Shown: positions 34,401 to 50,129 of the stretch, in pieces
Layout of the letters: every line of letters begins with the position of its first letter
Numbering within the stretch: the first letter of the stretch is position 1
Source: Elysia crispata
Taxonomy: Eukaryota > Mollusca > Gastropoda > Plakobranchidae
Direction of reading: 5' to 3'
Assembly: GCA_033675545.1 (NCBI GenBank)
Contig: JAWDGP010006562.1
Coordinates: 279,001-343,000 of the forward strand
Length of the DNA stretch: 64,000 bases
The notes under the pieces: model-generated
The model's input: only the letters and a program-made list of their open reading frames with translations
Database searches by the model: none
What the model was told of the DNA's origin: nothing
Translations under genes and position numbers: made by a program

Positions 34401-37400
34401 ACTCAGCACTAAGCTCATTGCCAACAAAAAAAATCGAGCCACTCATAGATGCAACTGATAAAGAATACAAAACAGCGCACAGTTGTGCAAAATCAAACTC
34501 ATCGTTGAAAAATACTTTGGTTGATTTTGAAAAGAAAACACTTTTCAAAATTCATGAAAGTTCAGACACAGAGGGTTTGAAAATAGAATCGGTTTTCTCT
34601 TTAAACCAGGCCTCTACTTCACGTGCCGAAATAACCACAAATTTTGACCGAGGAGAACACAGTACTTGCGCTGAGCCATTAACTGAGTCGGATTCTAAAT
34701 ATTCATCTTTACTCCATTTAAATAATAACATTGCAGTGTCACGATGGAAAAATGCTGTGAAAACTTGCTTTTGCGTATTAGAGAGGTTATCAGAGACTGA
34801 TATTGAAAGATTAATTTCAGGGTCAATAGACTGCCAACGCGAAAGCGTATCACAATGCAGCGAGCATTGCAGAAAGAGAATACTCAAAATCATGTGCAGT
34901 TTGAATCTTCTTCCATGTAAATCTAAGCTATTTTTTACTCGGAGCGAAGAAGAGCATGGAAAATCCATCAACAATCCTAAGCCTGACCAAGAAACTGATA
35001 ACGACCTCCGCGTTGTCAATCAAAAACAACTGCTGAGGAAGAAACTGAAAATTGCTCAAGAAAGGTTAACTGAGTATCTGAAATCAAAATCGATGTTAAA
35101 ATCTGAGAATGCGACACTGACTAACATTTCTTCAAAAGAAGATGGTCATGTCATTACCGGTACTCAGATGAATTCTACTGAAGTTCCTGCCGCGGAAAAA
35201 GCACCGGTACTCGAAACAAAATCGGTATTACATAATCATAGAACTCCTACAAAGTCTGTCATTAAAGGACTGAATATTCAAAAAAAACAAGCACGTTTTC
35301 AAAGTCTGAAAAATTCAAGTTCGCAATTATCTACCTTTAGGCAAACAATGTTCAAGTTGCGAAAACAAGTCGAATTTAGACGTAAACAGATGTACAGGCA
35401 AAAATATGAGACTTCAAAAGGCCTTATCTCTGCATATCCGAATGTTTGTGCCGCGCTTTCAAGAAAATCCTGTCAATTAGAAAATAGGAAAGCATTTGGA
35501 AAACGACGGAAATTTAGAAGAGGAGCTGCTAAACTTGTCTCTAAAAAGGTTTTGCAACTTAAATGTCAAGGTGAAATAGCAAAAGAGTCGGTTCTTTCTC
35601 GCTTAAGTCAACCTATCATTGCGCAATTATTGCCACCGAGCCTAGTTTCTACGCAGGTTACTCCTTCCTCAGAATGTAATCAAACAGGGATTACTAATGG
35701 TGAGGGACCTAAACATAATATTAAACTGACTGCTAAGACTCGGTTACCTCCAGCTTTGCCAGAACGAAATATTCAGCAAGACTTTGCTTCAGCACACACT
35801 ACACAATGGTCTGTGAAAATAGCTGAGGCTCTGAAATCTCTCCATTCGTATCTTAAGACTACAGGAAGACAACTAATTGGGACAGAAACTCAGCACTTCT
35901 TACTAAGGATAGGAAAGCAGCACGTCTTGGTGAGTGTTCCGCCCACCGAAGCAACTCTAAATGATCCGACGCATAATGACAAACGGGTGAAGCTAACCAC
36001 CAACGCAGGTGCCATTGCTTCAAAATCTTCCCCTTCTTTCGAGGCTAAATGCAAAGATAACGTAGAATTACCTCTGGCCAAGACTGCAGAGAAACGGAAA
36101 GCAGAATCGTTGAGCAGCTCATCGAATCCACAAGCTGCGGGCAACTGCTCGGAGTCCAAAACATTACGGATAGGTAAGACGTCTTTGGTTACCACAGACA
36201 AAAGTACAACTCAATCGTTGTCCCAACGTATGGTAATACATAAAAACAAAACACAAATTAAACAATCAGCAAGTCGATATCAAACTTTTAAGAAACTCGT
36301 GATTGAAACAGAAAAGGATTCCCGAGATCATGGTAACAGCAATAAGCAGCTTAAAAACAATGCTTTATCTTCTGCACATCAAAGTCACCTTTTGCTATCG
36401 CAAAGGCCAACATTAAGCTCGAGTACCCAAGAGAAGAACTCCGTACCCAATCGATTATCCGTTATCACAAGAAATGAAGTTGGGAGTAGAACTACAGCAT
36501 CTCTTAACTCGTCTCACGAAGAAAAACGAACTCGCATATACGCCGATCCTTGCAGCATTCTCTCACACTTACCCTTAGATAGCAGCCTTCTCCCTATACC
36601 GAGAAGAAATGTCCAGAAAAGGTTTGCTGAAGGCGAACGAGCGTCCAGGAGAGCAATGCTAGAAAAGAAGTATCCACTTCCGCCAGGGGTGATTATCAAA
36701 GTAGAGCTTGATCGCTTCTCCGGTGCCGTGGACACGTGTGGCACATCTGAACTTTTTCATAGTTCTGCAGTTGGAAAAGATGGAACAATGCGGCTGAATT
36801 CGGTAGTTTCCAATGAAGGGTGCGAGGAGCAAGCTATTGATGACCGCGACTGTAATGTAGTTCTTGCTCTCAAGTGCCCCTCACAGTGTAAAAAAAGTTT
36901 CAAGTCAGTTTTAGATAAGTGTACTGAGAGTGAGTTTGAAGGCAAAGGTGAATTGACAAATAGTGTTGGAACAGGCTCACATCCATTCACCCGCTACAGT
37001 CCTGATGGACCACCGCCGCTTATAGCTGAGGCTCCTACCATGACGGGATCACGCAAGCGCCCCAGAAAGAGCAGATTGGTTCCACTTATAGACTATAGCA
37101 TTCCTGTTAACCAATACGAGCGACCACCAATACTACAACCCATGTGTGACCCTACCCCAATAATTCACCCAATTCAAGTCTCGACTTCTGATGAGGATAT
37201 CTGTGAGAATCCCTCAGCGTCTTCGCTTGACATGCGTGAGTCAGAAAACCTGTCGAAAAAACAACGCCTAGATTCGGATAGCAGACTCACCACGTCAGCT
37301 TCAACTAGCTCTAACAGCCCGAACTCAATAGGGCTAGCGCATACGTCAAACCGGGGCTTTAGGGCAACAGAGGTTTCTGTCTCCAAAAACATACGGATCC

Positions 37401-37474
37401 AGCGATTAAAAGAATTGCTGAAGAAAAAAGAGCAAGAGATTGAGTCAATCAGAAAAAAACAAGATCGGAAATAA
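31492..37474 (+). CDS. Exon 3: giant exon of a large unrecognised, probably nuclear protein
   Basis: A 5,983-nt exon follows a 71-nt intron (acceptor gactcttag) and runs to TAA at 37472-37474. The three exons sum to 6,246 nt, exactly 2,082 codons, giving a 2,081-residue protein (numbering below). The bulk is Ser/Thr/Asn/Gln/Lys-rich and probably disordered. Islands of likely structure are: an acidic Ser/Asp stretch (YSSDSDSDFLHDSEEQD, about 1001-1020); a helical Cys-containing segment (SRWKNAVKTCFCVLERLSET, about 1171-1230); a strongly basic helical segment (FRQTMFKLRKQVEFRRKQMY into KAFGKRRKFRRGAAK, about 1357-1445); a segment with HFLLRIGKQHVLVSV (about 1555); RASRRAMLEKKYPLPPGVII near 1810; an AT-hook-like SRKRPRKSR near 1940; and a C-terminal coiled coil IQRLKELLKKKEQEIESI. 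A nuclear or chromatin role is inferred from the basic patches only. No catalytic domain is visible. A canonical AATAAA lies 113 nt after the stop. Confidence 0.85.
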
Positions 37475-37592
37475 TTCCCAGGAACAATGAATGAGATGGC
37501 TGCCTGCCGGTGACATAATTATGTTTTTATTATTCCCAGTTCATTAGGCTGAGGTTAGGAAAGGCATGAGTGAGGCCTGCGGATGGAATAAA
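37475..37592 (+). other. Probable 3' UTR with AATAAA
   Basis: A short non-coding stretch after the stop contains AATAAA at 37587-37592. A longer 3' UTR is possible, since AT-rich sequence continues. Confidence 0.4.
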
Positions 37593-41594
<4,002 letters not shown>

Positions 41595-41636
41595 ATGGCG
41601 GAATATCTTAACGATGACGACTTACTGGCTATTTAT
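41595..41636 (+). CDS. Possible short first coding exon
   Basis: ATG in a good context (GAGGATGGCG) opens a 14-codon peptide MAEYLNDDDLLAIY that abuts a gtaata donor at 41637. The upstream 200 bases are less AT-rich and contain GTGACGGTGCGAGG, which could be promoter-like. No downstream partner exon was found, so this may be chance. Confidence 0.2.
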
Positions 41637-41639
41637 GTA

Positions 41640-42825
41640 ATATTTTTTTGGCTCCTGAATGAGAGCAGCTAAGTTATACAAATATTTTCACACGGTATAT
41701 GAATGGATAAAGAATCATTTTTTTTTACCTTTGTTAAATCTTGTTCGGCCAAACTTATAGAAGCGAATGACAGTGCTTAGAACCCCGATCAGTGCTCAAA
41801 GAGATTAACTGCTACTTTGAGCTACATAGAATGTTTGACGTTAATTTAGCTACAGGGGCCAACTATCAGTATCATGATTTTAAGTTTTGAAGCTGCATTT
41901 CACCGAAATCTCTGAGTAACTAAAATAAATCCCGAAATATGTGCAGGAATCTATCACCTTCTTTCCCTAAGCTATCTGAAGGTATAACCTTCACTTAAAA
42001 GTAACTTATTCATTTTAACTGAGATTATTTTCCTGCCCGCCGCTTAAAAGAATAATTTTTCTGATGCCATCATCACATAGCCGTCCCCATCCCACCCTAT
42101 TATCATCAATGTTTTCTGTATTAACACCACCACTCAATCCTATGATCATCACCGGAACAATCATGCCTCCGCCTACGTCACCACTGGGCTGACTGTAGTG
42201 CCTTCACGGCCACAACCACCTTACATATTAAACTCATCCCCGCAGCAGCTTCACCATCATCACCATTCCACCTTACCATCATTATCCCTTCACTTCATCG
42301 TCATCGGAAAGAGCCGTGCAAGTTATTTATCTTTTTCAACATTGTATCTTGGTCCACTTTAGAATCAAATGCTTCGATGTAATCAACTAGACCTTTATGA
42401 CCTTTCTTTCATCGCTTTGTTACTATGGTTTTTTTAATTTTATTTTCCATAAACACTCTGTGACTGGTAAATTTCAATTAACTCGAGAACTTTTTCTTTC
42501 AACCACGAAGTCATTTTCAATTCAAATATGTACAGCATGAAAGTAAAGTGATTAATAAAATTAGTTTTCGTGAAATTTGAATGGCACGGTATTCTGGTGA
42601 ATAAATCTGATTCAGGGAAAACGGCAGGAAACCAGGCCTAGAGCCTAACGGCTGAGACAAATGCAAAAAATTAATTTAGAGCCATACAAGTACAATTGTT
42701 TTACGGATGTTTTTTGAGTGCAATGTTTTCACGAAGGAAGCAATAAATTGGGTAATTAACGCTGAGATTGCTATTTTGAGGGCGCTGATTTTTAAAATGT
42801 GCGATCAATAATTTTAACCGAATTT
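41640..42825. other. Intergenic DNA with a degenerate ACC/ATC-rich tract
   Basis: Bases 42064-42310 are rich in CATCATCACC, CCACC and related trinucleotides, an old degenerate simple repeat. Otherwise no gene was recognised. Confidence 0.5.
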
Positions 42826-43040
42826 CCATTTCCGGCCTCGCGGTGTGAAGTTATTAGGAACCTACCATCTTGTGCTTCCCTTGACGTCTTATCAGGCCGA
42901 CCCGATGCCAGAAAATCTAGAAGACGAACTATTTGGTTTGCACGTTCATTCCATCGGTTTTTGCATCCACACTATTCGTTCTACATGGCAATCCACTTGT
43001 AACCAAGAAATTGTCATTCGGGTAGACTAAGAACTAAAGG
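42826..43040 (+). repeat. Dispersed repeat family (GGCCTCG...CATTCCATCGGTTTTTGCATCC core), copy 2
   Basis: It aligns with the reverse complement of 17190-17460 through TTCCGGCCTCG, AGACGAACT, CGTTCATTCCATCGGTTT and a final ATGGCA..CTA block. Both copies contain short open frames sharing degenerate peptide blocks (C-A-x-x-D-L-...-R-x-D-A/V-R-K-S). This may reflect an ancestral coding or LINE-tail segment, but no known protein was recognised. Confidence 0.65.
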
Positions 43041-44715
43041 TCGGGATCGGACTTAAACTTAATAGTGCTCACGATTTTAGTAAGCAAAATTGAAACAAAA
43101 AAAAGGAATTAGTACACATTACATTAACTGGTATGTTATTGTCAAATATTTGTAGCTAATCACCTCAGAAGCGGCTGTAATATATAAAGGCCCCCTAAAA
43201 GTAAATCACACGGAGGTAATGCTAGGCCTTCACAAGATTTGTCTGCAAGGCATTCGGCGCCGTTGTTTTTTTGTTTTGTTTTCTTTTGTTTTCTTTAAAG
43301 TACGCCATACGCAGTGGGGAAACAAGGGGTTGTACGTGTAGGTTTCCAGTTTTCCACAGGAATTTCGAAATCACGGAGTCACGTGGTCAATACACTGAGA
43401 GATATGTTGCTACATCAGCCACTTGACTCAGTCGATTTTATTTTATTTTATTTTATTTTATTTTCATCTTCTCTTAGTGCTATGTACACTTGTAACACTA
43501 ACAGTAATGTATTATTTGATATCATTCCGTACTAAAATTAAACGAGACGATTCTGAATTTTAATTTTTTTTTTTTCCAAAATCCGAGATAATTTTTAAAT
43601 AATTTTTATACCTGGTAGTCAGGCGCCTCAACAGAAATGATACTATCAATAGGGCTTTATAATTATATTGTAATGCCTCGCTAGACACAGACACATTGTC
43701 TGCGATATCCTCTACACCAGTTTTTTTCCAATCAGTTTTCCTACACAAGCAATGGTTCAGCGTCACGTGAAATCTGATGCTGAGCATAGCGAAACCACCT
43801 TGTATATATGGTGTGTTTAATAATAGTTTAATTAAAGGGTAGAGAGGAACTTACTTGAGGAAACGTTAATATCATTGCATAGGTATGTCGTTATATAACC
43901 GTTGAATGATTTGGGTGTTTTTTGACACCCACTCCCCTCCCGTTTGTTATCAAAATGGTCAACATATTCTAGCACCGGTACTCAAAACTAAATTTTCAAA
44001 TTGTAATTCGGCAAATTATTGCAAATTATCTTGAAAGACCTTTTGATTCTGAGAAATTTGTTACCAAGTTTAGCTCTATATCTTAATTTTTACAAAAGTT
44101 ATGTAATTTTAATTTGTTTTTTAAATCGTGTTTATTAAGTAGTTGCGCAAAACCCCATTTTTGAATTTGAGGGATCCTACATTCAAAACTTGAATCCGTT
44201 AATCATTCTTTTTGCATTTACACACTGCTCTCAATTATACAGGGAACAAACATAATTTTTTTCTGGTTGGTTAAAAAAGAACAAAGTTAATTTTTATTGA
44301 CTCAAAATCGAGAAAAATTTACTTTTCACACTTTTCGACAAGGGAGACAAAAAAAATTAATTTTTCAAATTTTAAAAAATTCATCTATAATTAACTAAGA
44401 GGTCCACAAACAAAGTAAGCACATCATTGTTTTTTTATGACAAGCTCTACACATTTAGAACAACAGTATGTCTTTTCGAAAATATTTTATGTTAAATAAT
44501 ACCTGTTAACAACAAAGCAAAATCAAATTTTGAAAAAAATACTCAATTTAAATAATTGGAAAACTCCCCTCAGTATGTCAAAAATGAACCATTAGGGGTT
44601 TACTAACATTCTCTCGTGTCATATCTGACTGCTTGCAACACAGATTGGACTAAGTTCTAAAATTTCAATGTCAGGAAAAGCGCAAATAAATTTATGTAAG
44701 CAGCCCATTTTTTAA
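43041..44715. other. AT-rich intergenic DNA
   Basis: It contains an (ATTTT)n pentanucleotide array at 43437-43464 and T runs. No gene was recognised. Confidence 0.45.
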
Positions 44716-45330
44716 CCATCGTAATGACAACAATTCATGAGGATACAAAAAAAAAAAAAAAAAAAAAATTGGAATAGGAGTTTATTAACATATGGTTGGA
44801 AATACAAAAGGAAAAAAAAAGAATAATGAGGAATAGGAATAGGATTTTATTAACTTTCTCCTTAGTCTTCCTGATTAGGTATTTATATATATATCAATAC
44901 ATATTTTGAGAATTAGGAAAAGCACAATTAAAATTTTATAAGCTGAAATGACACCGCTACAAAAGTATAATAAAATGATGACAATATTGATATTGATGAT
45001 ATGGTAATGAAGGTAGACAAAGAATAATTAGGAACAGGAGAGTATAAATTTACACTCTAGTTGGTCATTCCTGACAATTTGGATAAGGTTACACTTCAAT
45101 ACGTTTCAATGATTATAAAAAAAAATTATACTCAGCAAATTGCAACCACCATAAAATGATGACCTTGATATTGATGATTTAGTATTGAAAGTATGGACAG
45201 AATCATTAGAAGTTTGTAAATATCCTCCCTTTTCATTACTGACAACTTGTAAATGTAACACAATTTGGAATTGAATTATATTCTAGTTCCAATAAATTTT
45301 CATTGCAGAGTTAAACACTAGTAAAATTTC
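44716..45330 (+). repeat. Diverged tandem-like AT-rich repeat
   Basis: Blocks such as TAAAATGATGAC...TTGATATTGATGAT recur at about 44971 and 45153, each followed by GTAATGAA/GTATTGAA, GACA and an AATCATTAG/AATAATTAG block. A poorer match starts near 44716. The spacing is about 180-250 bp. The repeat is old and non-coding. Confidence 0.45.
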
Positions 45331-45424
45331 AAAAGCTGACAATTCAAATTATTTTGTCTTTGTCTTTTTGCTTGTGGAGATCTAGGAACTAGACAGTCTC
45401 TCTGTGAATCTTTGATAAATTAAG

Positions 45425-46480
45425 AGTCCCAAACTTCATTTTCTTCCCATTGATATGTTTTGTTTGTTTTTTTCATATCGAATTTCACTTTTGAAAACTT
45501 CAGTAGTTTGTCGCAAAGACCTTCCATCTGTTAGTGTTAACCTTTCCTCGCCATCTTCCTGCCTGAGGCAGGGAAACCCATGCTTAAGAACAGCTTCACT
45601 TATGTTAGATCTTCTGTTTATGTCATAATTTATTTCTCTAATTTTTTTTTTTTTTTTGCTGGTTCTCTAGAAACTTTTCACAAGTGATATATAATTTATT
45701 TTATTACTTGAGCAGCTGAATTTTTTTTTTTAATCATTTTTACAGAGCTTAGATTGTAGGAGAGATTCACTCTCCGTCAAAGAATTAATCTGTTTATCTT
45801 TTTGTTGCAACTGATAGGAATGGTCTTTAATTATTGGTGACATGAACTTTATGTTTGCATTGGCCTTTGACAGTTCCTGTTCAGTTAGTTTTAATTTACT
45901 TTGCATTTCAGTCAAAGAAGCTTGTTTGGCTCATTCTCTTCTAAAGTTACTTGTAATTCCCTTTTTTCTTGCTGCACATTCTTGACAACATCATTCAAAA
46001 CAGCAATTTTAGATAACTCAGTGTTTCTGACAATCAACACAGTTTCCTTTTTTTCCTTGAAACAGGAGATGAAATTTGAAATTTGGGCGACACATGTGAA
46101 GGACCAAAAAAAACATGTAGGCCTATTTAATAAGGGCAAAGGTTTTGGATTAGTACACAAAGGCTGAAAAAACAAAGTGGACAAAAATTCTTCTTTAACA
46201 GTACTTGAGCGTTTTCTAATCTTGGCGTAAGCCTTCATTATTGATTTGATTGAACTTATAAGGCGAGACTTGTCCAGGGCGGACAGGTTGTGTAATAAGT
46301 CCAAGACCATTTCGAAACTGTTCCAAGTCTACAATGACTTGATTTGTGACACCATAACTGTTCTTACTGGTGTTACTGTTAGGATCTGCTTCCATCGTGG
46401 TGGGTTCAAACAAGCAGTTGAAAGACTTGCGGTTGATATCCATTTGGGATAACGTGAACGTTATGCATGATAAATCCACA
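45425..46480 (-). pseudogene. Broken coiled-coil protein pseudogene (family unknown)
   Basis: Three - strand frames run head to tail with short overlaps. 46479-46330 reads through YGVTNQVIVDLEQF. The coding signal then shifts frame to LLHNLSALDKSRLISSIKSI, continuing through AYAKIRKRS to VVKNVQQEKRELQVTLEENE near 45935. It shifts again to SLTEMQSKLKLTEQELSKAN and QLQQKDKQINSLTESESLLQ, ending at 45730. A further open block (GEERLTLTDGRSLRQTTEVF) lies at about 45440-45580. At least two frameshifts break it. Heptad-rich Glu/Lys/Gln/Leu composition indicates a coiled coil. No intron boundary is clear between the blocks, so a retrocopy or transposon-borne gene is possible. I do not recognise the parent. 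Confidence 0.5.
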
Positions 46481-47698
46481 TGTTGTTTAAGTTGTCCACC
46501 TCATCTGCAGGCAAAGCAGCAAATTTCTTCTTGGAGGTAACAGCCAAGTCTGAAAACTGGTTCTTGGAATTTCCAAGTTCCGGTGCGCTATAAATTTATA
46601 ACAATACAGAAGCAAAGTACAGTTTTAAGATTATCATCAAATGAAAAAGAGACTGCTTATAGATAATATTTGAAATGAAAGGGACAGAAGTGAATACAGG
46701 AGATCTTACATGTATAATGATGTACAAGAAAAGAGTGAGGAATTACCCGGTAATTTGTTTTTGACATCGTTGACAACAGACAAGTGAGTTATGACAAGTT
46801 TGTTCTGATTATGAAGAACTAACAAAGACACTACGTGAGTTTGTTCGCAGAAATATTTATACGGTACTCTACCTTTTATTAAGCGCAATAAGTTAGTAGT
46901 ACAGTAGTATACATATACTGTAGCTCTTTTGAAGCTGAGTGTTTAAACGGTTATAGTATAGGACACCTTTTCAGAGCGAATGGCTGGTCTTTGTATAAAA
47001 AGATTAAGAATTCTTTCAGGCCGTCACCATCGCGTACGAAAAATAAATCGGTCTACGATACCATCGCCTTCTATGCAATTATTACTTATAGAGATATCGA
47101 TCTTCTAAACGTAAGAATAATTTTCACTAGCAAATGCTCCAAATAGTCAAAGTTCATCACATTTTCATCGTTATTAATTCATCAGTTGTTATTGCAAAAT
47201 TTGTTTCGATGAACCAAAAGTATAACATTTTAAAGACTATTCACAGCGTTTTTCGAATCTTTTAATCGGATATTCTTTTGAAACAAATTACATGTTCATG
47301 ATTGTAATGTTTTTAGTAGAAATATGCAGGGAAAAAATATTTTTTACTCTAATTGGATGAAATACGGAAGGTAAAAATATATATGCATGCATTCAAACTT
47401 TTCTGTAATAAAGTTAATGGAGCGAAAGTATTTATTTTAACTGCTCTGCATCATTATGAATGATATATATAGATGTATATTGTTGCAGAGAATAAAAAAA
47501 AGCTCTTTCAACAAACATTTGACACTCGGTGTATAGGATGAAGATTGTCAAATATGTTTCAAGATGGAACTGAACGGTTCAGACTGCTTAAACTAGTTAT
47601 ATAGTGCTACATCACAAAATAGGGATCGCATTACCTGTCTGCTATGTGCTGCAATCTTAGCCAGTGCATAACTGAAGAATCATCACTTTCACTTTTTA
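46481..47698. other. AT-rich intergenic DNA
   Basis: No gene or known element was recognised. Confidence 0.45.
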
Positions 47699-48184
47699 TG
47701 CGGGCCCTCCACTACGCAGATCTATCGTCAAGCCATACGATCAGGTGTAGCTTGACGATAGATCCCCATTGTGTGGGGCGAAATCGTATTCAGATTCATC
47801 TGAATTCGATGGACAGATCTGAGCCGCTGAGATATCAAGCAGTGCTTGATATTTTCAGATTGGTCGTCAGTCAGCTTAGGCGGGACGAAAAAAAGTGGAA
47901 TAAAAATTGTTGAATTTTGCAAATCTGACTTCAGAATCGAATTCACCGTCGAATTTCCATGTAGAATGATACTAAATAACAAGGGCTTACGCATTTAATA
48001 TTGTGGTTTTTATTTTAATTCTGCTTGCCGCGATTTCTTTTTCACCTAGTAGGGCGGGATAGGTCCTGATGGTCCATCTGACTAATGTGGAGACACATTA
48101 TCGTCTGTCCGTTTGAATCAGTTCAAACATCAGATGGCTTGATCGTATGGCTTGACGATAGATCTGCGTAGTGGAGGGCCCGCA
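47699..48184. mobile_element. PIF/Harbinger-type MITE with perfect 45-bp TIRs
   Basis: The left end 47699-47743 (starts TGCGGGCCCTCCACTACGCA) is exactly inverted at 48140-48184. The element is 486 bp and flanked by TTA on both sides (47696-47698 and 48185-48187), the 3-bp TWA duplication typical of PIF/Harbinger. The left TIR region also contains an internal 13-bp hairpin (47721-47733 with 47750-47762) that the right end lacks. No transposase frame is present. Perfect TIRs and an intact duplication suggest recent movement. Confidence 0.85.
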
Positions 48185-48220
48185 TTAGATTTTCTTGGAA
48201 GTATTATCGATCATTCTTAA

Positions 48221-49131
48221 CAGTGGCGTCGTCTGGCCTGGGGCTTGGGGCTTCAGCCCCACCGTGCTGTTTGGACACAATCGATGTTCCGTTTCAATTT
48301 CATGCACTTGATTTTCAAATAGCAGATATAAAAGAATGGTAAACACCATCATCAACTAAAGATTTCAAGCTATATCTAGACCTCGGTGTCTTCATTTTTT
48401 CACGTTTGGTATATAGGTCTAAACAACATGATATCCCCAGTAATCCTTTGAAGCCATGTAAGGGCGCGAATATACACATCTCGGTTTTGCAAAATAATTG
48501 GTCGAAATATTTTACTACGCTTACTACAAGCTCTCGTTCTAACAAGCATGACACTCCTGTAAACAAGTAAGAAGGTTTTTCATCAGTCTGTCCCTTAAGC
48601 CCCAAAATTTTCTGTTTCCATTGAGCTATACAATTAACGCTGTTGCTTAACTTCAGCTGTGACTTGTCGGGAGGAATGATTGGTGCCATTTCAGTGTAAT
48701 TTTACACCGCGTTAGAGCTTAACCCTAAAACTTGACGGCCTTGCCTGTCGGCTTGATACCGTGACCTAGATAAATTTCCATTGTGAGGATCGTCTCTGTC
48801 ACGTATTATTTTGCCAGACTGACAGAGTGATCCTGATGTCATATATGTACAGTACATGTTTACAATGCACTTGATAATTAAGTCATCTGTGAAACTAAGC
48901 TACATTTAAAATATTATGAAAATATAATTCTATGTTTTTATACATGACGACACAATGAATATAGAGTTCACTATATAATTTACAATCGCTTCAGTTCTCT
49001 GCCTCATGACGATAAGCTTTTGGAACATTTAAACAATTACTAATGTTACCTAACAAGTAAAATGGGTCAATGAACTTAGTCTTATTTTATTGTTCAGCCC
49101 CACTAAACTCCCAATCGTCGCGACGCCACTG
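48221..49131. mobile_element. Non-autonomous DNA transposon with CAGTGGCGTCG TIRs (hAT or P-like)
   Basis: Perfect 11-bp ends CAGTGGCGTCG (48221-48231) and CGACGCCACTG (49121-49131) enclose 911 bp. A subterminal GGGGCTTCAGCCCCAC near the left end is mirrored by CAGCCCCACTAAACTCCC near the right. CAGxGGCG-type ends occur in hAT and P-like elements. No 8-bp duplication is evident, because the right flank enters an (ATT)n array. The 124-codon - strand frame inside (48315-48689) has no transposase motif that I recognise. Confidence 0.65.
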
Positions 49132-49132
49132 A

Positions 49133-49136
<4 letters not shown>

Positions 49137-49214
<78 letters not shown>
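49137..49214 (+). repeat. (ATT)n microsatellite
   Basis: About 26 ATT units lie directly beside the right end of the CAGTGGCGTCG element. Confidence 0.97.
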
Positions 49215-49248
49215 GGGTATTACTATTTTTTAACTGTAATATGCATTT

Positions 49249-49377
49249 GTAGTCATGAGCTGGGCGTGACCCGGCCCCCTAAGAGTGTCAGAAATTGAGG
49301 GCCAAAACACTTAATATTTAATGTATTCTCTGAAGACTTATCTAGCTTCCGAGTGGGTGCCTATCAATGTAGTAAGT
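49249..49377 (+). repeat. Dispersed repeat module, copy 2
   Basis: This aligns with about 2306-2440: AGTCATGAGCTGGGCGTG, AGAGTGTCAGAAA, GAGGGCCAAAACACTTAAT, TCTCTGAAGACT, TTATCTAGCTTCC. It lacks the left arm of the 12-bp inverted repeat and the CCCTG within the right arm. It is a truncated 3' fragment of the same element family. Confidence 0.65.
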
Positions 49378-49845
49378 ACGTTGCACCAAAACGGTACCCG
49401 CAGTTTAATTGTTTCAAATCAGTATTAAAAAAAAAAGCCACATGCGCAGGAATAATATTGAATAATATCCTCAAATAAGTAACAGAAAAAAGCACCAATG
49501 CTACTGTGCATAATTTTAAAAAATACAAAAAAAAAATATTATTACGTGTACAAAACGATTCATGCTCGTAAAATTCTGGAGGAATCTGTGCTAACAATAC
49601 ACTCTTCTTATCATTGCAGTACACAGATTTCATTCTATATAGATATAATGCCTTATTAATTACTGCGTTTGTACATGTATTTAAGTCTTTAAAAAATCAA
49701 GTAGGCCTATGTTAATGTTAACGCATGTAAGTACTCTTACAGTACTATTAGTCTTTTGCTTTGTTACAGACTTGTTTTAATCCTTGAACTTCTGAACATT
49801 ATTAACACTAAAGTAGATGTACTAGGCCTTCTGGACCCACTTATA
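49378..49845. other. AT-rich intergenic DNA
   Basis: Nothing recognisable is seen apart from A runs. Confidence 0.4.

Positions 49846-50129
<284 letters not shown>

Noticed and set aside
31519..37392. - strand and alternative-frame open frames of 70-155 codons inside the giant exon
   Set aside because: They overlap a 1,999-codon open frame and lack any domain; they are shadows of the real coding frame.
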